This document shows positions 9,468 through 18,770 of a stretch of DNA of 48,810 bases, in pieces. How positions within the stretch are numbered: position 1 is the stretch's first letter; every line of letters begins with the position of its first letter. The stretch spans positions 1 to 48,810 of the forward strand of contig CALAPY010000101.1 of assembly GCA_937891015.1 (NCBI GenBank), in the 5' to 3' direction. The notes under the pieces were generated by a model. That model was not told the DNA's origin. It did not search any database and worked only from the letters and a program-made list of their open reading frames with translations. The stretch comes from UBA2108 sp002713215. GTDB lineage: Bacteria > Bacteroidota > Bacteroidia > Flavobacteriales_G > Salibacteraceae. The translations under genes were made by a program, and so were the position numbers.

Positions 9468-9576
9468 TAACTTGAAGTTAATTTGAATACACCTCAAAAT
9501 CTATTTTTACACAATATTTTATTGCCTGTGAAATGAAGAAAAAAAATTAGAACTTTACAGGAGTAAAATTTTAATC

Positions 9577-12201
9577 ATGCACCTTAAAACTACCTTACTA
9601 TCATTATCGATTATTCTCTTTTCACTTGTTGCCACTTCGCAAAGCACAATTTATACTCAAGATTTCTCGTCGCAAAATGGTAAGGGAGCTATTGGAGGAT
9701 CACCAAGCATAACCATTGACACTTCTGATGTTACCTGGTCGGTGGATACTTCGGATGTTAATTTTCAGGATGCTTCAGACTATATTCAGGTAGTCAGCGA
9801 AAAACTGGAATTCAGGGATACGGAAGGAAATGCAAAGTGGATTTCTTCAGCAATTACGATAACAAATCTTATTTCTTTAACCCTTTCGATTGACCTAAGC
9901 GAGGTTGGTACAATGGAATCGTCCGATACCATTTCGGTCTATTATAAAATTGATAACGGATCGGAGACCCTGGTACGGTTAATAAACGATGATTTTACAA
10001 GCGTTACTTTAACTGATACTGCATTGTCTGGAACGGGAGATGCACTTTATATAATTGTCTATGCTAAAAATGGTGCGGATACAGAAAAACACAGAATAGA
10101 TAATGTAACGGTAAAGGGAAGTTGTGGATCAAGTCCAACTGAATCTAGTAATTTTGCGGCAAGCACCAATGTTAATGCAGCGACTTTAACCTGGACCGCA
10201 CCAACCTGCTCCGATAGTGTAATGATTGTTGCTAAACTCTCTTCTACCATATCGGGCACACCTACCGGTGATGGAAGTTCATACACTTCGGACAATGATT
10301 TTAGTGGGAGTGGGACAGCATTTGATGGTGGTAAAGTAGTTTACAAGGGAAACGGTACCACGGTTTCCATTTCCAACCTTACTACTGCTTCAACCTATTA
10401 CTTTAAAATTTGGTCCCGTACAGGTTCTAATTGGTCTTCCGGTTCTGAGATTAATGCAACCGTACCTTATATCCCCAAATTGCTAATTGCTGAAGTAGCT
10501 GACCCAAGTGACTTAATAACGGGCAGGTTTGTAGAACTGTTTAATGCAGACACGCTGACCATTGACTTTTCCAGCCTGGAATTTAACGTATGTAGGGAAA
10601 CCAATGGTGGAGGAAGTTTTACTTGTGAAAAGATAACAGGTACCTTGTCTCCTGGCAATTATTATGTCATTGCGAATAACGCCTCTGCTTTTAGCACCCA
10701 ATATTCGAAAACGGCTAGTGCTACATTTGGCAATACATCCGGAAATGGCGACGACGGGTATTTTTTGTATGTAGGAGGAGATAATTCGTCGGGGACATTG
10801 CTTGACGCCTATGGAGTGGTTGGTGAGGACGGAAGCGGAAAAACTTGGGAGTATACCGACAGCAGGGCCTACCGAGATAGTAATCATTCGGCTACTAATG
10901 CGACCTGGGCCGCTTCAGAGTGGACCATTGTAGGAAGCACAGCAAGTGCTTGTGAACCTTTTGACCATTCATCTGCCTTTCCCGAAATTACCATTGAATC
11001 CAATTTTTCGTTGGTGGAGGGAATTTACAGAACGCTTAACATTAATGGGTCCTCCATAGAAGTGACTGCCTCCGGAGATATTTATGTGCTCAATAAACTA
11101 AAGCTTAAAAATGGCCTGTTAAACATGAATTCGAACAAGTTACATCTGGGGACCACAGAGTACGATTGTTCGGTTACTGATGCAAGTTCAAGTTCATACA
11201 TCTATGGTGGAACAGTGCGCTATTATGTTAATAGCAGTATGGGTACCTATAAATTCGAAATAGGAACTGCAGGGACGGAGTACTCTCCAGTTGATATTGC
11301 TTTTAATTCTTCCACATTGGCTTCCACAGCTTATTTGGAAGGTGCAGCTTCTAATTCGAAACATCCTAATTTACCTTCACATGTTGTTTCGTACCTGGAT
11401 AGAAACTGGACTGTTGAAGCCACTGGAATTACGTCTCTCAATTACGATGTTGATCTGGTATATGTAGACGATGACATACAAGGAACAGAATCTACTTTGT
11501 TGCCCGTAAAATATTCGGGTAGTACCTGGACAGCACCAGGAACAGTTGGAAATGGTAATGTAGACACGGTTGGTTCAGGATCGGTAACGGTTGGTACCAA
11601 TACGCTTACCTGGACCGGAGTTACCAGTTTTAGCATTTTCACTGGGGTTGGTGATGGAAGTCCCTTACCTGTAGACCTTCTTTATTTCAATGGGCATAAA
11701 AGCGAGGAAGGTAATTTATTGACCTGGGCCACTTCAAGCGAACTCAATAGCGATTATTTTGAAGTTGAAAAAATGTCGGATAAAGGTGAGTTTATGGGAA
11801 TTGGACAAGTTGGAGCAAAAGGAAATTCAAATAGCTTGTCTAATTACGAATTTGTGGATTATATGGGTAATAACAGCGATTATTCGTATCGACTAAAGCA
11901 AGTTGATTTTAACGGAGAAGTACATTATTCAAGGATAATTCATGTTCAAGGCGATCAAAGTAAATCTAAAGGCATTTCTGTAATTGGAAATGATCAGAAC
12001 ATTTGGATAAATAACCTTCCGCCAGACAAGGTAATCATTAGCATTATTAATGCATCAGGGCACACGTTGAATAGTAAAGCTTATACCGGATCCTCTTCGG
12101 TTTTATTTCCTACCGCAGAGCTGGCCTCCGGGTTATACATTGTAAAAATCAGTAATTCGCAGGAGGAATTATTCTCAAAGAAACTTATGATCAACCAATA
12201 A
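9577..12201 (+). CDS. large secreted protein with lamin-tail domain and T9SS sorting domain
   Basis: Predicted surface or secreted protein of 874 residues. After a signal peptide (MHLKTTLLSLSIILFSLVATSQ) comes a beta-sandwich region of about 160 residues. A fibronectin type III-like module follows at about 185-295 (ATLTWTAP...YYFKIWSR). A lamin-tail domain lies at about 298-450, with LIAEVADPSD, RFVELFNADT and GNYYVIANN. A beta-rich stretch ends with LPVDLLYFNGHKSE and LTWATSSELNSDYFEVEK, the usual lead-in to T9SS cargo tails. The last 75 or so residues have the type A sorting pattern (INASGHTLNSK, LASGLYIVKI, KKLMINQ). An AGGAG stretch at 9558-9562 precedes the ATG. The function is unknown; adhesion or extracellular matrix binding is a guess from the modules. 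It converges on the porin gene with a 22-base gap. Confidence 0.85.
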   Translation: MHLKTTLLSLSIILFSLVATSQSTIYTQDFSSQNGKGAIGGSPSITIDTSDVTWSVDTSDVNFQDASDYIQVVSEKLEFRDTEGNAKWISSAITITNLISLTLSIDLSEVGTMESSDTISVYYKIDNGSETLVRLINDDFTSVTLTDTALSGTGDALYIIVYAKNGADTEKHRIDNVTVKGSCGSSPTESSNFAASTNVNAATLTWTAPTCSDSVMIVAKLSSTISGTPTGDGSSYTSDNDFSGSGTAFDGGKVVYKGNGTTVSISNLTTASTYYFKIWSRTGSNWSSGSEINATVPYIPKLLIAEVADPSDLITGRFVELFNADTLTIDFSSLEFNVCRETNGGGSFTCEKITGTLSPGNYYVIANNASAFSTQYSKTASATFGNTSGNGDDGYFLYVGGDNSSGTLLDAYGVVGEDGSGKTWEYTDSRAYRDSNHSATNATWAASEWTIVGSTASACEPFDHSSAFPEITIESNFSLVEGIYRTLNINGSSIEVTASGDIYVLNKLKLKNGLLNMNSNKLHLGTTEYDCSVTDASSSSYIYGGTVRYYVNSSMGTYKFEIGTAGTEYSPVDIAFNSSTLASTAYLEGAASNSKHPNLPSHVVSYLDRNWTVEATGITSLNYDVDLVYVDDDIQGTESTLLPVKYSGSTWTAPGTVGNGNVDTVGSGSVTVGTNTLTWTGVTSFSIFTGVGDGSPLPVDLLYFNGHKSEEGNLLTWATSSELNSDYFEVEKMSDKGEFMGIGQVGAKGNSNSLSNYEFVDYMGNNSDYSYRLKQVDFNGEVHYSRIIHVQGDQSKSKGISVIGNDQNIWINNLPPDKVIISIINASGHTLNSKAYTGSSSVLFPTAELASGLYIVKISNSQEELFSKKLMINQ

Positions 12202-12223
12202 TTGCTCGTAGTTTAGGTTGGAT

Positions 12224-13333
12224 TTAAAACTTAGCCTGTACGGTAAATAGAATATTTGAGTTCGAATTGGTGTACTTAATGGTTGTAGAAGTGTTAGGAT
12301 CGTAATCCGAGTCGTCTCTGTAAAATGGTTTTTCTGCTGAGAACATTCTTCCTTCCAATCTAAACTTCACATTTTTAATGGGAGAATAATCGAAGTTTAG
12401 TGAGTAGCAGCTTGTTACAAACGGATTAACGACATCGGTTTGAATAAAAACACCAGCTTCGTCACTGTAATATTCGTAACGTCCGGCTACAGCAAATTGA
12501 TCACTTAACTTATATCTTGCCAGCAGGCTTCCTGCATAGATATTATCTTGTTTATTGGTTACTCGGTTGTCGCTAAGCGCAAAATCGAACCCAACCACCA
12601 AATCAAGTTTTTTGCTCAAGGCCATGGTCGAGTATAGGTTGTTGTAAAAGATGAAATTGGCCGCCGAGTCGGGCTGGTCATTGTAATACATGTTGCTGTA
12701 GTTTACAGTTACTTTCTCCGAAGGACTCCAGGTTGCCTGTAATCCCAAAAGCTTATTGGTGTTTCCTTCATTTTCGGTTATGGTTTGATTGCCGTTGGCT
12801 ACTGTTACTCCAAAATACCATTTGTCCGAAGCATTGTAACCCAGTTTAGCGCCAGCTAGGTAGTACGGTGTCCATTCAGAAGTTAAGGAGTGACTAGTTA
12901 ACAGGTTGTCGTAACTCAATGCTGATTCAAACCCCATGTGTGAGCCAAACATCCCCATGGTAAATTCAAACTTCTTTAAAAACCGATAGTTGATGTTAGC
13001 TTCATAAAGCATTCTAAGCAACTCTCTTTCATGAGCCATATTTGCTGCAGGAAAATCACCTGTATTTAACCCTAGATTAGCGGTTAGTCCCCCTCTTGTA
13101 TAACTAACTTTCGCTACAGCCATATTAATGCCAATCTGATTATTTCTATTGTACTGAAACAGAAAGTCAGGTCGATTATGGTCATGTGGTTCATTTAGAT
13201 CATAGCTGTAATAAGCATCAACATAAAATGTGTATTCAAAGCTTCCTTTGTTTGCTTGTTTGCTTGTATCGGATTGCCCGTATGCTGCCATAACAGAAAT
13301 TAGTGAGGCACTAAGGAGTATAATCTTATTCAT
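12224..13333 (-). CDS. outer-membrane beta-barrel porin, OmpL-like (BBP2 family)
   Basis: Has a signal peptide (MNKIILLSASLISVMAAYGQ), then alternating amphipathic strands throughout and a C-terminal aromatic-rich strand ending LFTVQAKF, typical of BamA-inserted barrels. The N-terminal region (FYVDAYYSYDLNEP, then FLFQYNRNNQIGINMAVAKVSY) fits the putative beta-barrel porin-2 family. It lies 78 bases behind the NhaC antiporter gene on the same strand and may be co-transcribed with it, so the two could handle the same small anionic solute across the two membranes. That link is inference. No -7 element was seen directly upstream. Confidence 0.8.
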   Translation of the reverse strand: MNKIILLSASLISVMAAYGQSDTSKQANKGSFEYTFYVDAYYSYDLNEPHDHNRPDFLFQYNRNNQIGINMAVAKVSYTRGGLTANLGLNTGDFPAANMAHERELLRMLYEANINYRFLKKFEFTMGMFGSHMGFESALSYDNLLTSHSLTSEWTPYYLAGAKLGYNASDKWYFGVTVANGNQTITENEGNTNKLLGLQATWSPSEKVTVNYSNMYYNDQPDSAANFIFYNNLYSTMALSKKLDLVVGFDFALSDNRVTNKQDNIYAGSLLARYKLSDQFAVAGRYEYYSDEAGVFIQTDVVNPFVTSCYSLNFDYSPIKNVKFRLEGRMFSAEKPFYRDDSDYDPNTSTTIKYTNSNSNILFTVQAKF

Positions 13334-13411
13334 AAATGGAATGTTTGATGCTAAGATAAAATTTAATTTAAACGTGGGCTTACTCGATTCAGTCGCCTAC
13401 AGACAATGATA

Positions 13412-14851
13412 TTATTTGGAGCTTGAAACTTTCCTTATTTTAATATCAAAGTACGCGAAAAATAAAGTCATCAAAGGACTCAGGTAATTGAAGAAGCAGA
13501 AAGGTAAATAGGCGAGAGTAGCTACACCCAATACCGTACTTTGTGTTGCCCCGCACGTGTTCCAGGGAATGAGTACAGAAGTTACCGTTCCGGAATCTTC
13601 AAGGGTTCTACTCAGGTTCTCCGGGGCCAGTTTTCGATTTCGATAAGCTTCTTCATACATTTTTCCGGGAATAACAATGGCCAGGTACTGATCGGAAGCA
13701 GTAACGTTTACAAAGAGGCAAGAAGCAACGGTGCGCATAAATAATCCTCCATTGCTTTTAACACCATCCAATAAGCTTGCAGAGATTTTCTGAAGTGAAC
13801 CAATCGCATCCAGAACTCCACCGAGGGTCATAGCACATAGAATAAGCCATATGGTATTTAGCATTCCTTTCATACCTCCGCTTGATAACAAATCGGTGAT
13901 AGCTGCGTTTCCGGTCTCAATACTAACATTGGTGGTTAGGGCATCAATTATGGTTATGTAACTTGCTTCTACATAAGAGTTTGATTTTGGGGCTAATTGC
14001 TCAATGATTTGTGGTTGAAATACCAGTGCAAATATGCCACCCAGAAGAGAACCAATAAACAATACCGGAAGTGGTTTAACCTTTTTGATAATCATAAATA
14101 TAACAACCGCAGGAACGACAAAAAGCAGGGGAGTGATATTGAAGGAGCTCTCCACAGCGGTAATCAACTCTCCAATTTGGATTTCTGATTGCGATGGGTC
14201 GTAAAAGAGGCCGATTACTGCAAAAATCAAAATGTTAATACCAAAAGAAGGTACAGTTGTTAATGCCATGTATCGGATGTGGGTAAACAAATCAGTATTT
14301 GCCATAGCAGCAGCCAGGTTGGTTGTATCGCTCAACGGGCTCATTTTGTCTCCAAAATAGGCCCCACTGATTATAGCTCCGGCAGTAATAGCTTCGGAAA
14401 AACCCAATGCACTTCCAACTCCTAAAAGGGCAATTCCAATGGTAGCAATGGTACTCCATGAACTGCCTGAAGCTACCGAAATGACAGCACAGATGAGCGT
14501 TGTGGCAGCCAAAAAGATAGTTGGGTTAAGAATTTTAAGGCCGTAGACAATTAGGGCAGGAATAATTCCGCTAATAAGCCAGGTGCCAGACAATGCACCA
14601 ATCATAAGTAAAATAAGCATGGCAGAGCTGGTACTTGAAATACTTGAAGCTACTTTATCGAAAATCCGGTGGTAGGGGATATTGAGTCTAATTCCAATTA
14701 CAACTCCTACTGCAGCAGCGGTGAGCAGTACGAACTGATTGGCCCCTCCCAATGAATTATCACCAAAAACAACTACGTTTATAGCCAACAATGGAATTAA
14801 AACCGCAATGGGTAAAAATGCCTGAGCCAGTGAGATGTGTTTTTTTGCCAT
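13412..14851 (-). CDS. NhaC-family Na+/H+ antiporter or related carrier
   Basis: Inner-membrane carrier of 479 residues with about 11-12 hydrophobic segments. The internal pattern (SGSSWSTIATIGIALLGVG, GAYFGDKMSPLSDTTNLAAA, then SDQYLAIVIPGKMYEEAY and ...SGTVTSVLIPWNTCGA) matches NhaC-type antiporters, in which the conserved GDKMSPLSDTT lies in the transport core. NhaC relatives exchange Na+ for H+, and some exchange organic anions such as malate and lactate, so the substrate is uncertain. The ATG at 14851 (MAKKHISLAQAF) is preferred over a TTG at 14863 that lies inside the promoter element. The porin gene follows downstream. Confidence 0.88.
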   Translation of the reverse strand: MAKKHISLAQAFLPIAVLIPLLAINVVVFGDNSLGGANQFVLLTAAAVGVVIGIRLNIPYHRIFDKVASSISSTSSAMLILLMIGALSGTWLISGIIPALIVYGLKILNPTIFLAATTLICAVISVASGSSWSTIATIGIALLGVGSALGFSEAITAGAIISGAYFGDKMSPLSDTTNLAAAMANTDLFTHIRYMALTTVPSFGINILIFAVIGLFYDPSQSEIQIGELITAVESSFNITPLLFVVPAVVIFMIIKKVKPLPVLFIGSLLGGIFALVFQPQIIEQLAPKSNSYVEASYITIIDALTTNVSIETGNAAITDLLSSGGMKGMLNTIWLILCAMTLGGVLDAIGSLQKISASLLDGVKSNGGLFMRTVASCLFVNVTASDQYLAIVIPGKMYEEAYRNRKLAPENLSRTLEDSGTVTSVLIPWNTCGATQSTVLGVATLAYLPFCFFNYLSPLMTLFFAYFDIKIRKVSSSK

Positions 14852-14860
14852 AGACGAAGC

Positions 14861-14868
14861 CAAAAATA
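14861..14868 (-). promoter_or_regulatory. -7 promoter element of the NhaC gene
   Basis: TATTTTTG on the minus strand ends nine bases before the ATG at 14851. It matches TAnnTTTG exactly. It also shows that the TTG inside it cannot be the start codon. Confidence 0.5.
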
Positions 14869-15051
14869 GTCAAGCCTGATAACTGATAGAAAGTAATTTA
14901 TATTTGGACGGAATAGAAAGCATTTTGAATACCACCTGAGCCTAAGCAATTTGAAAATCGAAACCGCTAATAAACCACCGGTCACCTTTTTTTGCCTTTC
15001 CTTAAATAATGGAATGGTGTATGATAGTGTAGGCAGATTTTCGTTTGGATT

Positions 15052-16548
15052 ATGAACAGTTTTATTAAAGTATTAGTGATTGTGTTAGTGTTGATTCCGG
15101 TTGGTGCATTGGCCCAGGACACCACGGCAACCGGATATTTGGTTGATTCAAAAACCAATGAACCCCTTCCATTTGCCAACATAGGTGTTGATGGTCGTTT
15201 TAAGGGCACGGTTACTAACATGGAAGGACATTACATATTGAACTTATCGGGAATTGATCAGGAGTCTTATGTTTCTTTTTCGTACATAGGATACGAGTCG
15301 CGTAAAATGAGTGTAGCGGAACTTCTTAATACCAGTGAAGTTCGATTGAAGCAAACCGCTCTGAAACTTGATGCCGTGGAAGTATCTTCCAGGCCGTTGA
15401 AGGTCAAAGAAATTGTGGAGTTGATAGAAGAGAATTATGACAAGAACTATCCCAAACAAACAGCGAAAAGAAGAGTTTTCTTCCACAAATTTGAAAAAGT
15501 ACCTTTCCCTGACAAGGAAATGATCTCTGTAAAAAAATCAAATTTTGAAGAGATTAATGCCGAATTAATGAGTGAGTTAATGGCCCTGGTTCCGGACACG
15601 TTGATCGAATACCAGGATGTAATGCTGGATTTGTATAGCCACGATGGTGAAAGGAAAATTGTACCGATTTCCGCCATTTCCATTGAGGAAGGATCGCAGA
15701 AAGATTTGGAAAAAAAGTTTGAGCAGAATTTGGGTAAATTTTTCGGAGATGTTGGAAGAGGTGGCGAAGATGAGGATATTTATTACAAGTGGCGAAGTGG
15801 AATTTTTAGTCAGGAAATTGAAAGCAGTTCATCCGCTGATTCTAATAAATCGAAAGAAACAACATTGAAACCACATGAAAAGTCAGCATCCAACGTAAAA
15901 AGCGAAATGCTATCAATAATGAAAGGCTATGCTTCATTGCATGGTGGTAATTGGGAGTTTATCAGCAGTCCGGGTAAGTATCGTTATAAAAAGAAAGGTG
16001 TAACCGTGATTGGTGAAGAATTGGTTTATGAAATTTCTTTTAGACCAAAGTCCAGAGGCTTGTACGAAGGAGTTATGTATGTTTCGACCAGTTCCTATGC
16101 CATAATTCAGTTGGATTATGCATTTAAGAAAGGAAAAGATGATGAAAATATTCATTTGCTGGGATTTGGCCATTCTATGAATAATAAAACGGGTAGGATT
16201 ATTTTCGAAAAAGGCTCTAATGGATATTATGCCAAATACATTAATGCACACAAGCATGAATCGGCATCCATAGAACGGAACTTTTCCATAATCAAAAAGA
16301 AGAGAAGGTGGTTTATAGATAAGACACTAAAAGAAATAAAATTTGACGTTAATGCCTTCTTTGATACCTATGGATATTGGGAAATTCTTGTAGTAGAAAA
16401 GAACGATATTCAATCGAGCGACTTTGAGCAAGTGGTTCAGCCCAAAACCGTCCAGTTTAAAAAGGAATATGCCTTCAGTTCTGAAGCCTGGAACAATAGC
16501 ACGGTAATAGCTCCCTCAACGGAATTGAAGAAGTATAAGAGGAAATAG
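15052..16548 (+). CDS. carboxypeptidase-like regulatory domain protein
   Basis: Exported protein of 498 residues with a signal peptide (SFIKVLVIVLVLIPVGALAQ). Residues about 24-110 form a CarboxypepD_reg-like beta-sandwich (GYLVDSKTNEPLPFANIGV, TNMEGHYILNLSG, SYIGYESRKM), the module often placed at the N-terminus of TonB receptors. The rest is not a barrel. It has a charged helical section (about 125-260) and then a strand-rich part with GVMYVSTSSYAIIQLDYAF, as in periplasmic or outer-membrane-associated Bacteroidota proteins of unknown role. It stands alone, divergent from the NhaC gene across 200 bases. That gap holds a TATATTTG at 14899-14906 on this strand, about 145 bases upstream. Confidence 0.75.
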   Translation: MNSFIKVLVIVLVLIPVGALAQDTTATGYLVDSKTNEPLPFANIGVDGRFKGTVTNMEGHYILNLSGIDQESYVSFSYIGYESRKMSVAELLNTSEVRLKQTALKLDAVEVSSRPLKVKEIVELIEENYDKNYPKQTAKRRVFFHKFEKVPFPDKEMISVKKSNFEEINAELMSELMALVPDTLIEYQDVMLDLYSHDGERKIVPISAISIEEGSQKDLEKKFEQNLGKFFGDVGRGGEDEDIYYKWRSGIFSQEIESSSSADSNKSKETTLKPHEKSASNVKSEMLSIMKGYASLHGGNWEFISSPGKYRYKKKGVTVIGEELVYEISFRPKSRGLYEGVMYVSTSSYAIIQLDYAFKKGKDDENIHLLGFGHSMNNKTGRIIFEKGSNGYYAKYINAHKHESASIERNFSIIKKKRRWFIDKTLKEIKFDVNAFFDTYGYWEILVVEKNDIQSSDFEQVVQPKTVQFKKEYAFSSEAWNNSTVIAPSTELKKYKRK

Positions 16549-16596
16549 AATTTTTATTCTGACAGATTTTCAGGTAAATAGGTTGCAGTTAAAAAT

Positions 16597-16622
16597 AATA
16601 TTTAGATATTTGTCTAAATATT
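16597..16622 (+). promoter_or_regulatory. 26-base dyad, likely SdpR operator
   Basis: Perfect ten-base arms AATATTTAGA and TCTAAATATT are separated by TATTTG. The dyad ends six bases before the ATG of the ArsR/SdpR-type repressor gene. The centre includes GATATTTG, one mismatch from the TAnnTTTG promoter element. A bound repressor would therefore block RNA polymerase, which fits autorepression. Confidence 0.75.
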
Positions 16623-16628
16623 TAATTA

Positions 16629-16883
16629 ATGAATTCGGTTTTTAAGGCATTAAACGACCCCACACGTAGGAAGATTCTTGAGTTACTCAAGGAGGATGAC
16701 ATGACTGCAGGTGATATTGCTGATGAGTTCGATATTTCCAAGCCTAGCATTTCACACCATTTAGACCTTCTAAAACAGGCCGACTTGGTTACAAGTGTTA
16801 AGAAAGGTCAGTTCATTTATTATTCTTTAAATGCAACGGTAATGGACGATATTCTGAAATGGATTATTCAATTAAAAAAGTAA
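16629..16883 (+). CDS. sdpR: ArsR-type winged-helix autorepressor, SdpR family
   Basis: Small DNA-binding protein of 84 residues, consisting of one winged helix-turn-helix. It opens FKALNDPTRRKILELLKE, the usual ArsR start, with the recognition region TAGDIADEFDISKPSISHHLDLLKQADLV. No CxC or other metal-binding cysteine is present; indeed there is no cysteine in the protein, so metal sensing is unlikely. In Bacillus subtilis SdpR represses sdpRI and is titrated by SdpI when toxin is bound. The same two-gene order occurs here, with seven bases between the genes. The dyad just upstream is its probable binding site. Confidence 0.88.
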   Translation: MNSVFKALNDPTRRKILELLKEDDMTAGDIADEFDISKPSISHHLDLLKQADLVTSVKKGQFIYYSLNATVMDDILKWIIQLKK

Positions 16884-16890
16884 AATAACG

Positions 16891-17547
16891 ATGACTAAAT
16901 TTTTGAAAAAGGAAGTTCTTAATCTAATTATTCTGATCGCACCCATGGTTTATTTGGCATTGGTTTATGATAGACTTCCGGTTAAACTACCTATACATTG
17001 GAACTTACAAGGTGAAGTCGATGGCTATGGCCCAAAATATTTAATGGCACTGATAAATATTGGGGTGTATGTACTCTTATTGATCCTACCCAAAATTGAT
17101 CCTAGAAAAAAGAACTACGACATTTTTTCGACTACCTATTCCAAGTTGAGGTTAATGTTTGTTTTGTTCTTCAGTGCTATTACCTGTGTGATCATAACGG
17201 ATTCCCTTGGGTTCGATATTAACATGGACAGGGTAATATATATTGGTGTGATTCTACTACTTATGGCTTTTGGTAACTACATGGGCACTATAAAACCCAA
17301 TTGGTTTATCGGAATCCGGGTTCCCTGGACCATAGAAAGTGAATCGGTTTGGAAGAAGACCCATCGCCTGGCGGGAAGAATTTGGTTTTGGCTGGGGTTT
17401 GTCCTGTTAATCCTTTCCTTCTTTCTCTCAAAACCTATGTTAAGCCAGGCATTGCTGGTTGCGGTAGCCATTATGGTCATTGTCCCAATAACTTATTCCT
17501 ACCTGACTTTTCAAAAAGAAAATCATTCTAAAACATCCAATTCATGA
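16891..17547 (+). CDS. sdpI: SdpI-family membrane protein
   Basis: Integral membrane protein of 218 residues with about six hydrophobic helices. The N-terminal DUF1648 segment contains LPIHWNLQGEVDGYGPK, and the SdpI segment contains GNYMGTIKPNWFIGIRVPWT followed by WKKTHRLAGRIW. In B. subtilis SdpI gives immunity to the SDP toxin and also sequesters the repressor at the membrane. No sdpABC toxin genes are in this window, so a stand-alone stress or immunity sensor is the cautious reading. It follows sdpR by seven bases, and its stop overlaps the hydrolase ATG (ATGA). Confidence 0.88.
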   Translation: MTKFLKKEVLNLIILIAPMVYLALVYDRLPVKLPIHWNLQGEVDGYGPKYLMALINIGVYVLLLILPKIDPRKKNYDIFSTTYSKLRLMFVLFFSAITCVIITDSLGFDINMDRVIYIGVILLLMAFGNYMGTIKPNWFIGIRVPWTIESESVWKKTHRLAGRIWFWLGFVLLILSFFLSKPMLSQALLVAVAIMVIVPITYSYLTFQKENHSKTSNS

Positions 17548-18770
17548 AAAAGGCAATTTTCTTATTTGTATTCGCATTTTCCTATGGTTTAATTTTTTCA
17601 CAGGACAGTGTAACCTTTCGAAGTGGTTCCTTACTACTGAATGGAACGTTTTCAACTCCGCAAGGCACCGGTCCGTTTCCGGTTGTGGTTTTTTCACATG
17701 GTTCAGGAGCCAACGACAGAGATCAAACATTGCCTTTGACTTCAGCAAATCATGCTTGTTTGCTTCCGGGATTGTACAAAGACACGGTTAGGAATTTTAA
17801 GGATTTGGCCAATTCGTTTAATGATCATGGAATTGCTGTATTTCGGTACGACAAAAGAACTTACACCCACAAGAATCTAAACCCACGGACCATTACACCT
17901 TACGATTTTGTACAAGACATTCATGCAGCTGTCAATTTTATTAAGTCCCAATCGAAGGTTGACACCAGTTGCATCATGTTGTTGGGACACAGCCAGGGAG
18001 GAAACTTTATTTCTATCGTTGCCAATGAGAGGAACGATATATCGGCACTTATTGCACTTGGAACCGGAGCAAGAGGGATCGATTCAATTATTGCCATTCA
18101 GCAGCGAGACATTTATTACAAATGTTTGAAAGATACTTTAACAGGAGATTCAATTTCCACTCAAACGCTGGTAGATTTTGGTAAGATTCGAGATGGTAGC
18201 TGGAACCCCAATACGCTTTATTTCGGTTCTTATCCCAAGTTTTGGAAGGAATGGATAGACATTACAGATTCAACGATTATTAATTACCAAAATGCTTCAC
18301 AACCCACCTTATTGCTTCATGCCATGGAAGATTTTAATATACCTCTGGAGGATGCAAGACGGTTCGAAAACCAGGTTAACCGATCAGATTTTGATGTCTA
18401 TTACATGAATGGGCTAAACCATTATTTCACAACTTCAACGAATCCCGTTGTGGCTCAGGTGGTCACTGATACTATAGCTCAGTGGTTGAAAAAAATTAAA
18501 TTGAATTCTAACATATCCACTGAAAAGCCTCAGTCAAAACGGTTAACAATTGGTTATACATCCAGCCAATTTATAGTAACATCAAATGCCACTGAGTTGA
18601 TTCAGAATCTAAATGTAATTGATTTAAATGGCAGGCTGGTGAAATCAAAGTTACCAGAGGGAGATAATAAAGTTTACCTAGAGAAAACAGATTTTCGGAA
18701 AGGAATGTATTTACTTGTTGTGCAGACCAACCAAAATATCTACAAGTACAAGGTTGTAATCGAAAACTAG
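17544..18770 (+). CDS. secreted alpha/beta hydrolase with T9SS sorting domain
   Basis: Exported hydrolase of 408 residues. The signal peptide ends at about residue 20 (GLIFSQ). The alpha/beta hydrolase fold runs to about residue 315, with oxyanion-side SHGSGANDRD, nucleophile S150 in GHSQGG, probable acid D263 in AMEDFNIP and H293 in GLNHYF. Such dienelactone-hydrolase or acyl-peptidase-like enzymes cleave esters or peptides; the substrate is unknown. The last 70 or so residues are a type A T9SS tail (LNVIDLNGRLVKSK, FRKGMYLLVVQT, YKYKVVIEN). The start codon overlaps the sdpI stop, so synthesis is coupled to the SdpR-SdpI pair. A secreted hydrolase under SdpR control is unusual. The stop shares a CTAG with the convergent protease gene. 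Confidence 0.88.
   Translation: MKKAIFLFVFAFSYGLIFSQDSVTFRSGSLLLNGTFSTPQGTGPFPVVVFSHGSGANDRDQTLPLTSANHACLLPGLYKDTVRNFKDLANSFNDHGIAVFRYDKRTYTHKNLNPRTITPYDFVQDIHAAVNFIKSQSKVDTSCIMLLGHSQGGNFISIVANERNDISALIALGTGARGIDSIIAIQQRDIYYKCLKDTLTGDSISTQTLVDFGKIRDGSWNPNTLYFGSYPKFWKEWIDITDSTIINYQNASQPTLLLHAMEDFNIPLEDARRFENQVNRSDFDVYYMNGLNHYFTTSTNPVVAQVVTDTIAQWLKKIKLNSNISTEKPQSKRLTIGYTSSQFIVTSNATELIQNLNVIDLNGRLVKSKLPEGDNKVYLEKTDFRKGMYLLVVQTNQNIYKYKVVIEN

Noticed and set aside
10513..10887. Long antisense open frame inside the T9SS lamin-tail protein
   Set aside because: It has no ribosome site or domain and mirrors the Ser/Thr-rich composition of the plus-strand gene.
16629..17547. Complete SDP toxin/immunity system
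   Set aside because: Only sdpR and sdpI are present; no sdpA, sdpB or sdpC-like toxin gene is in the window.
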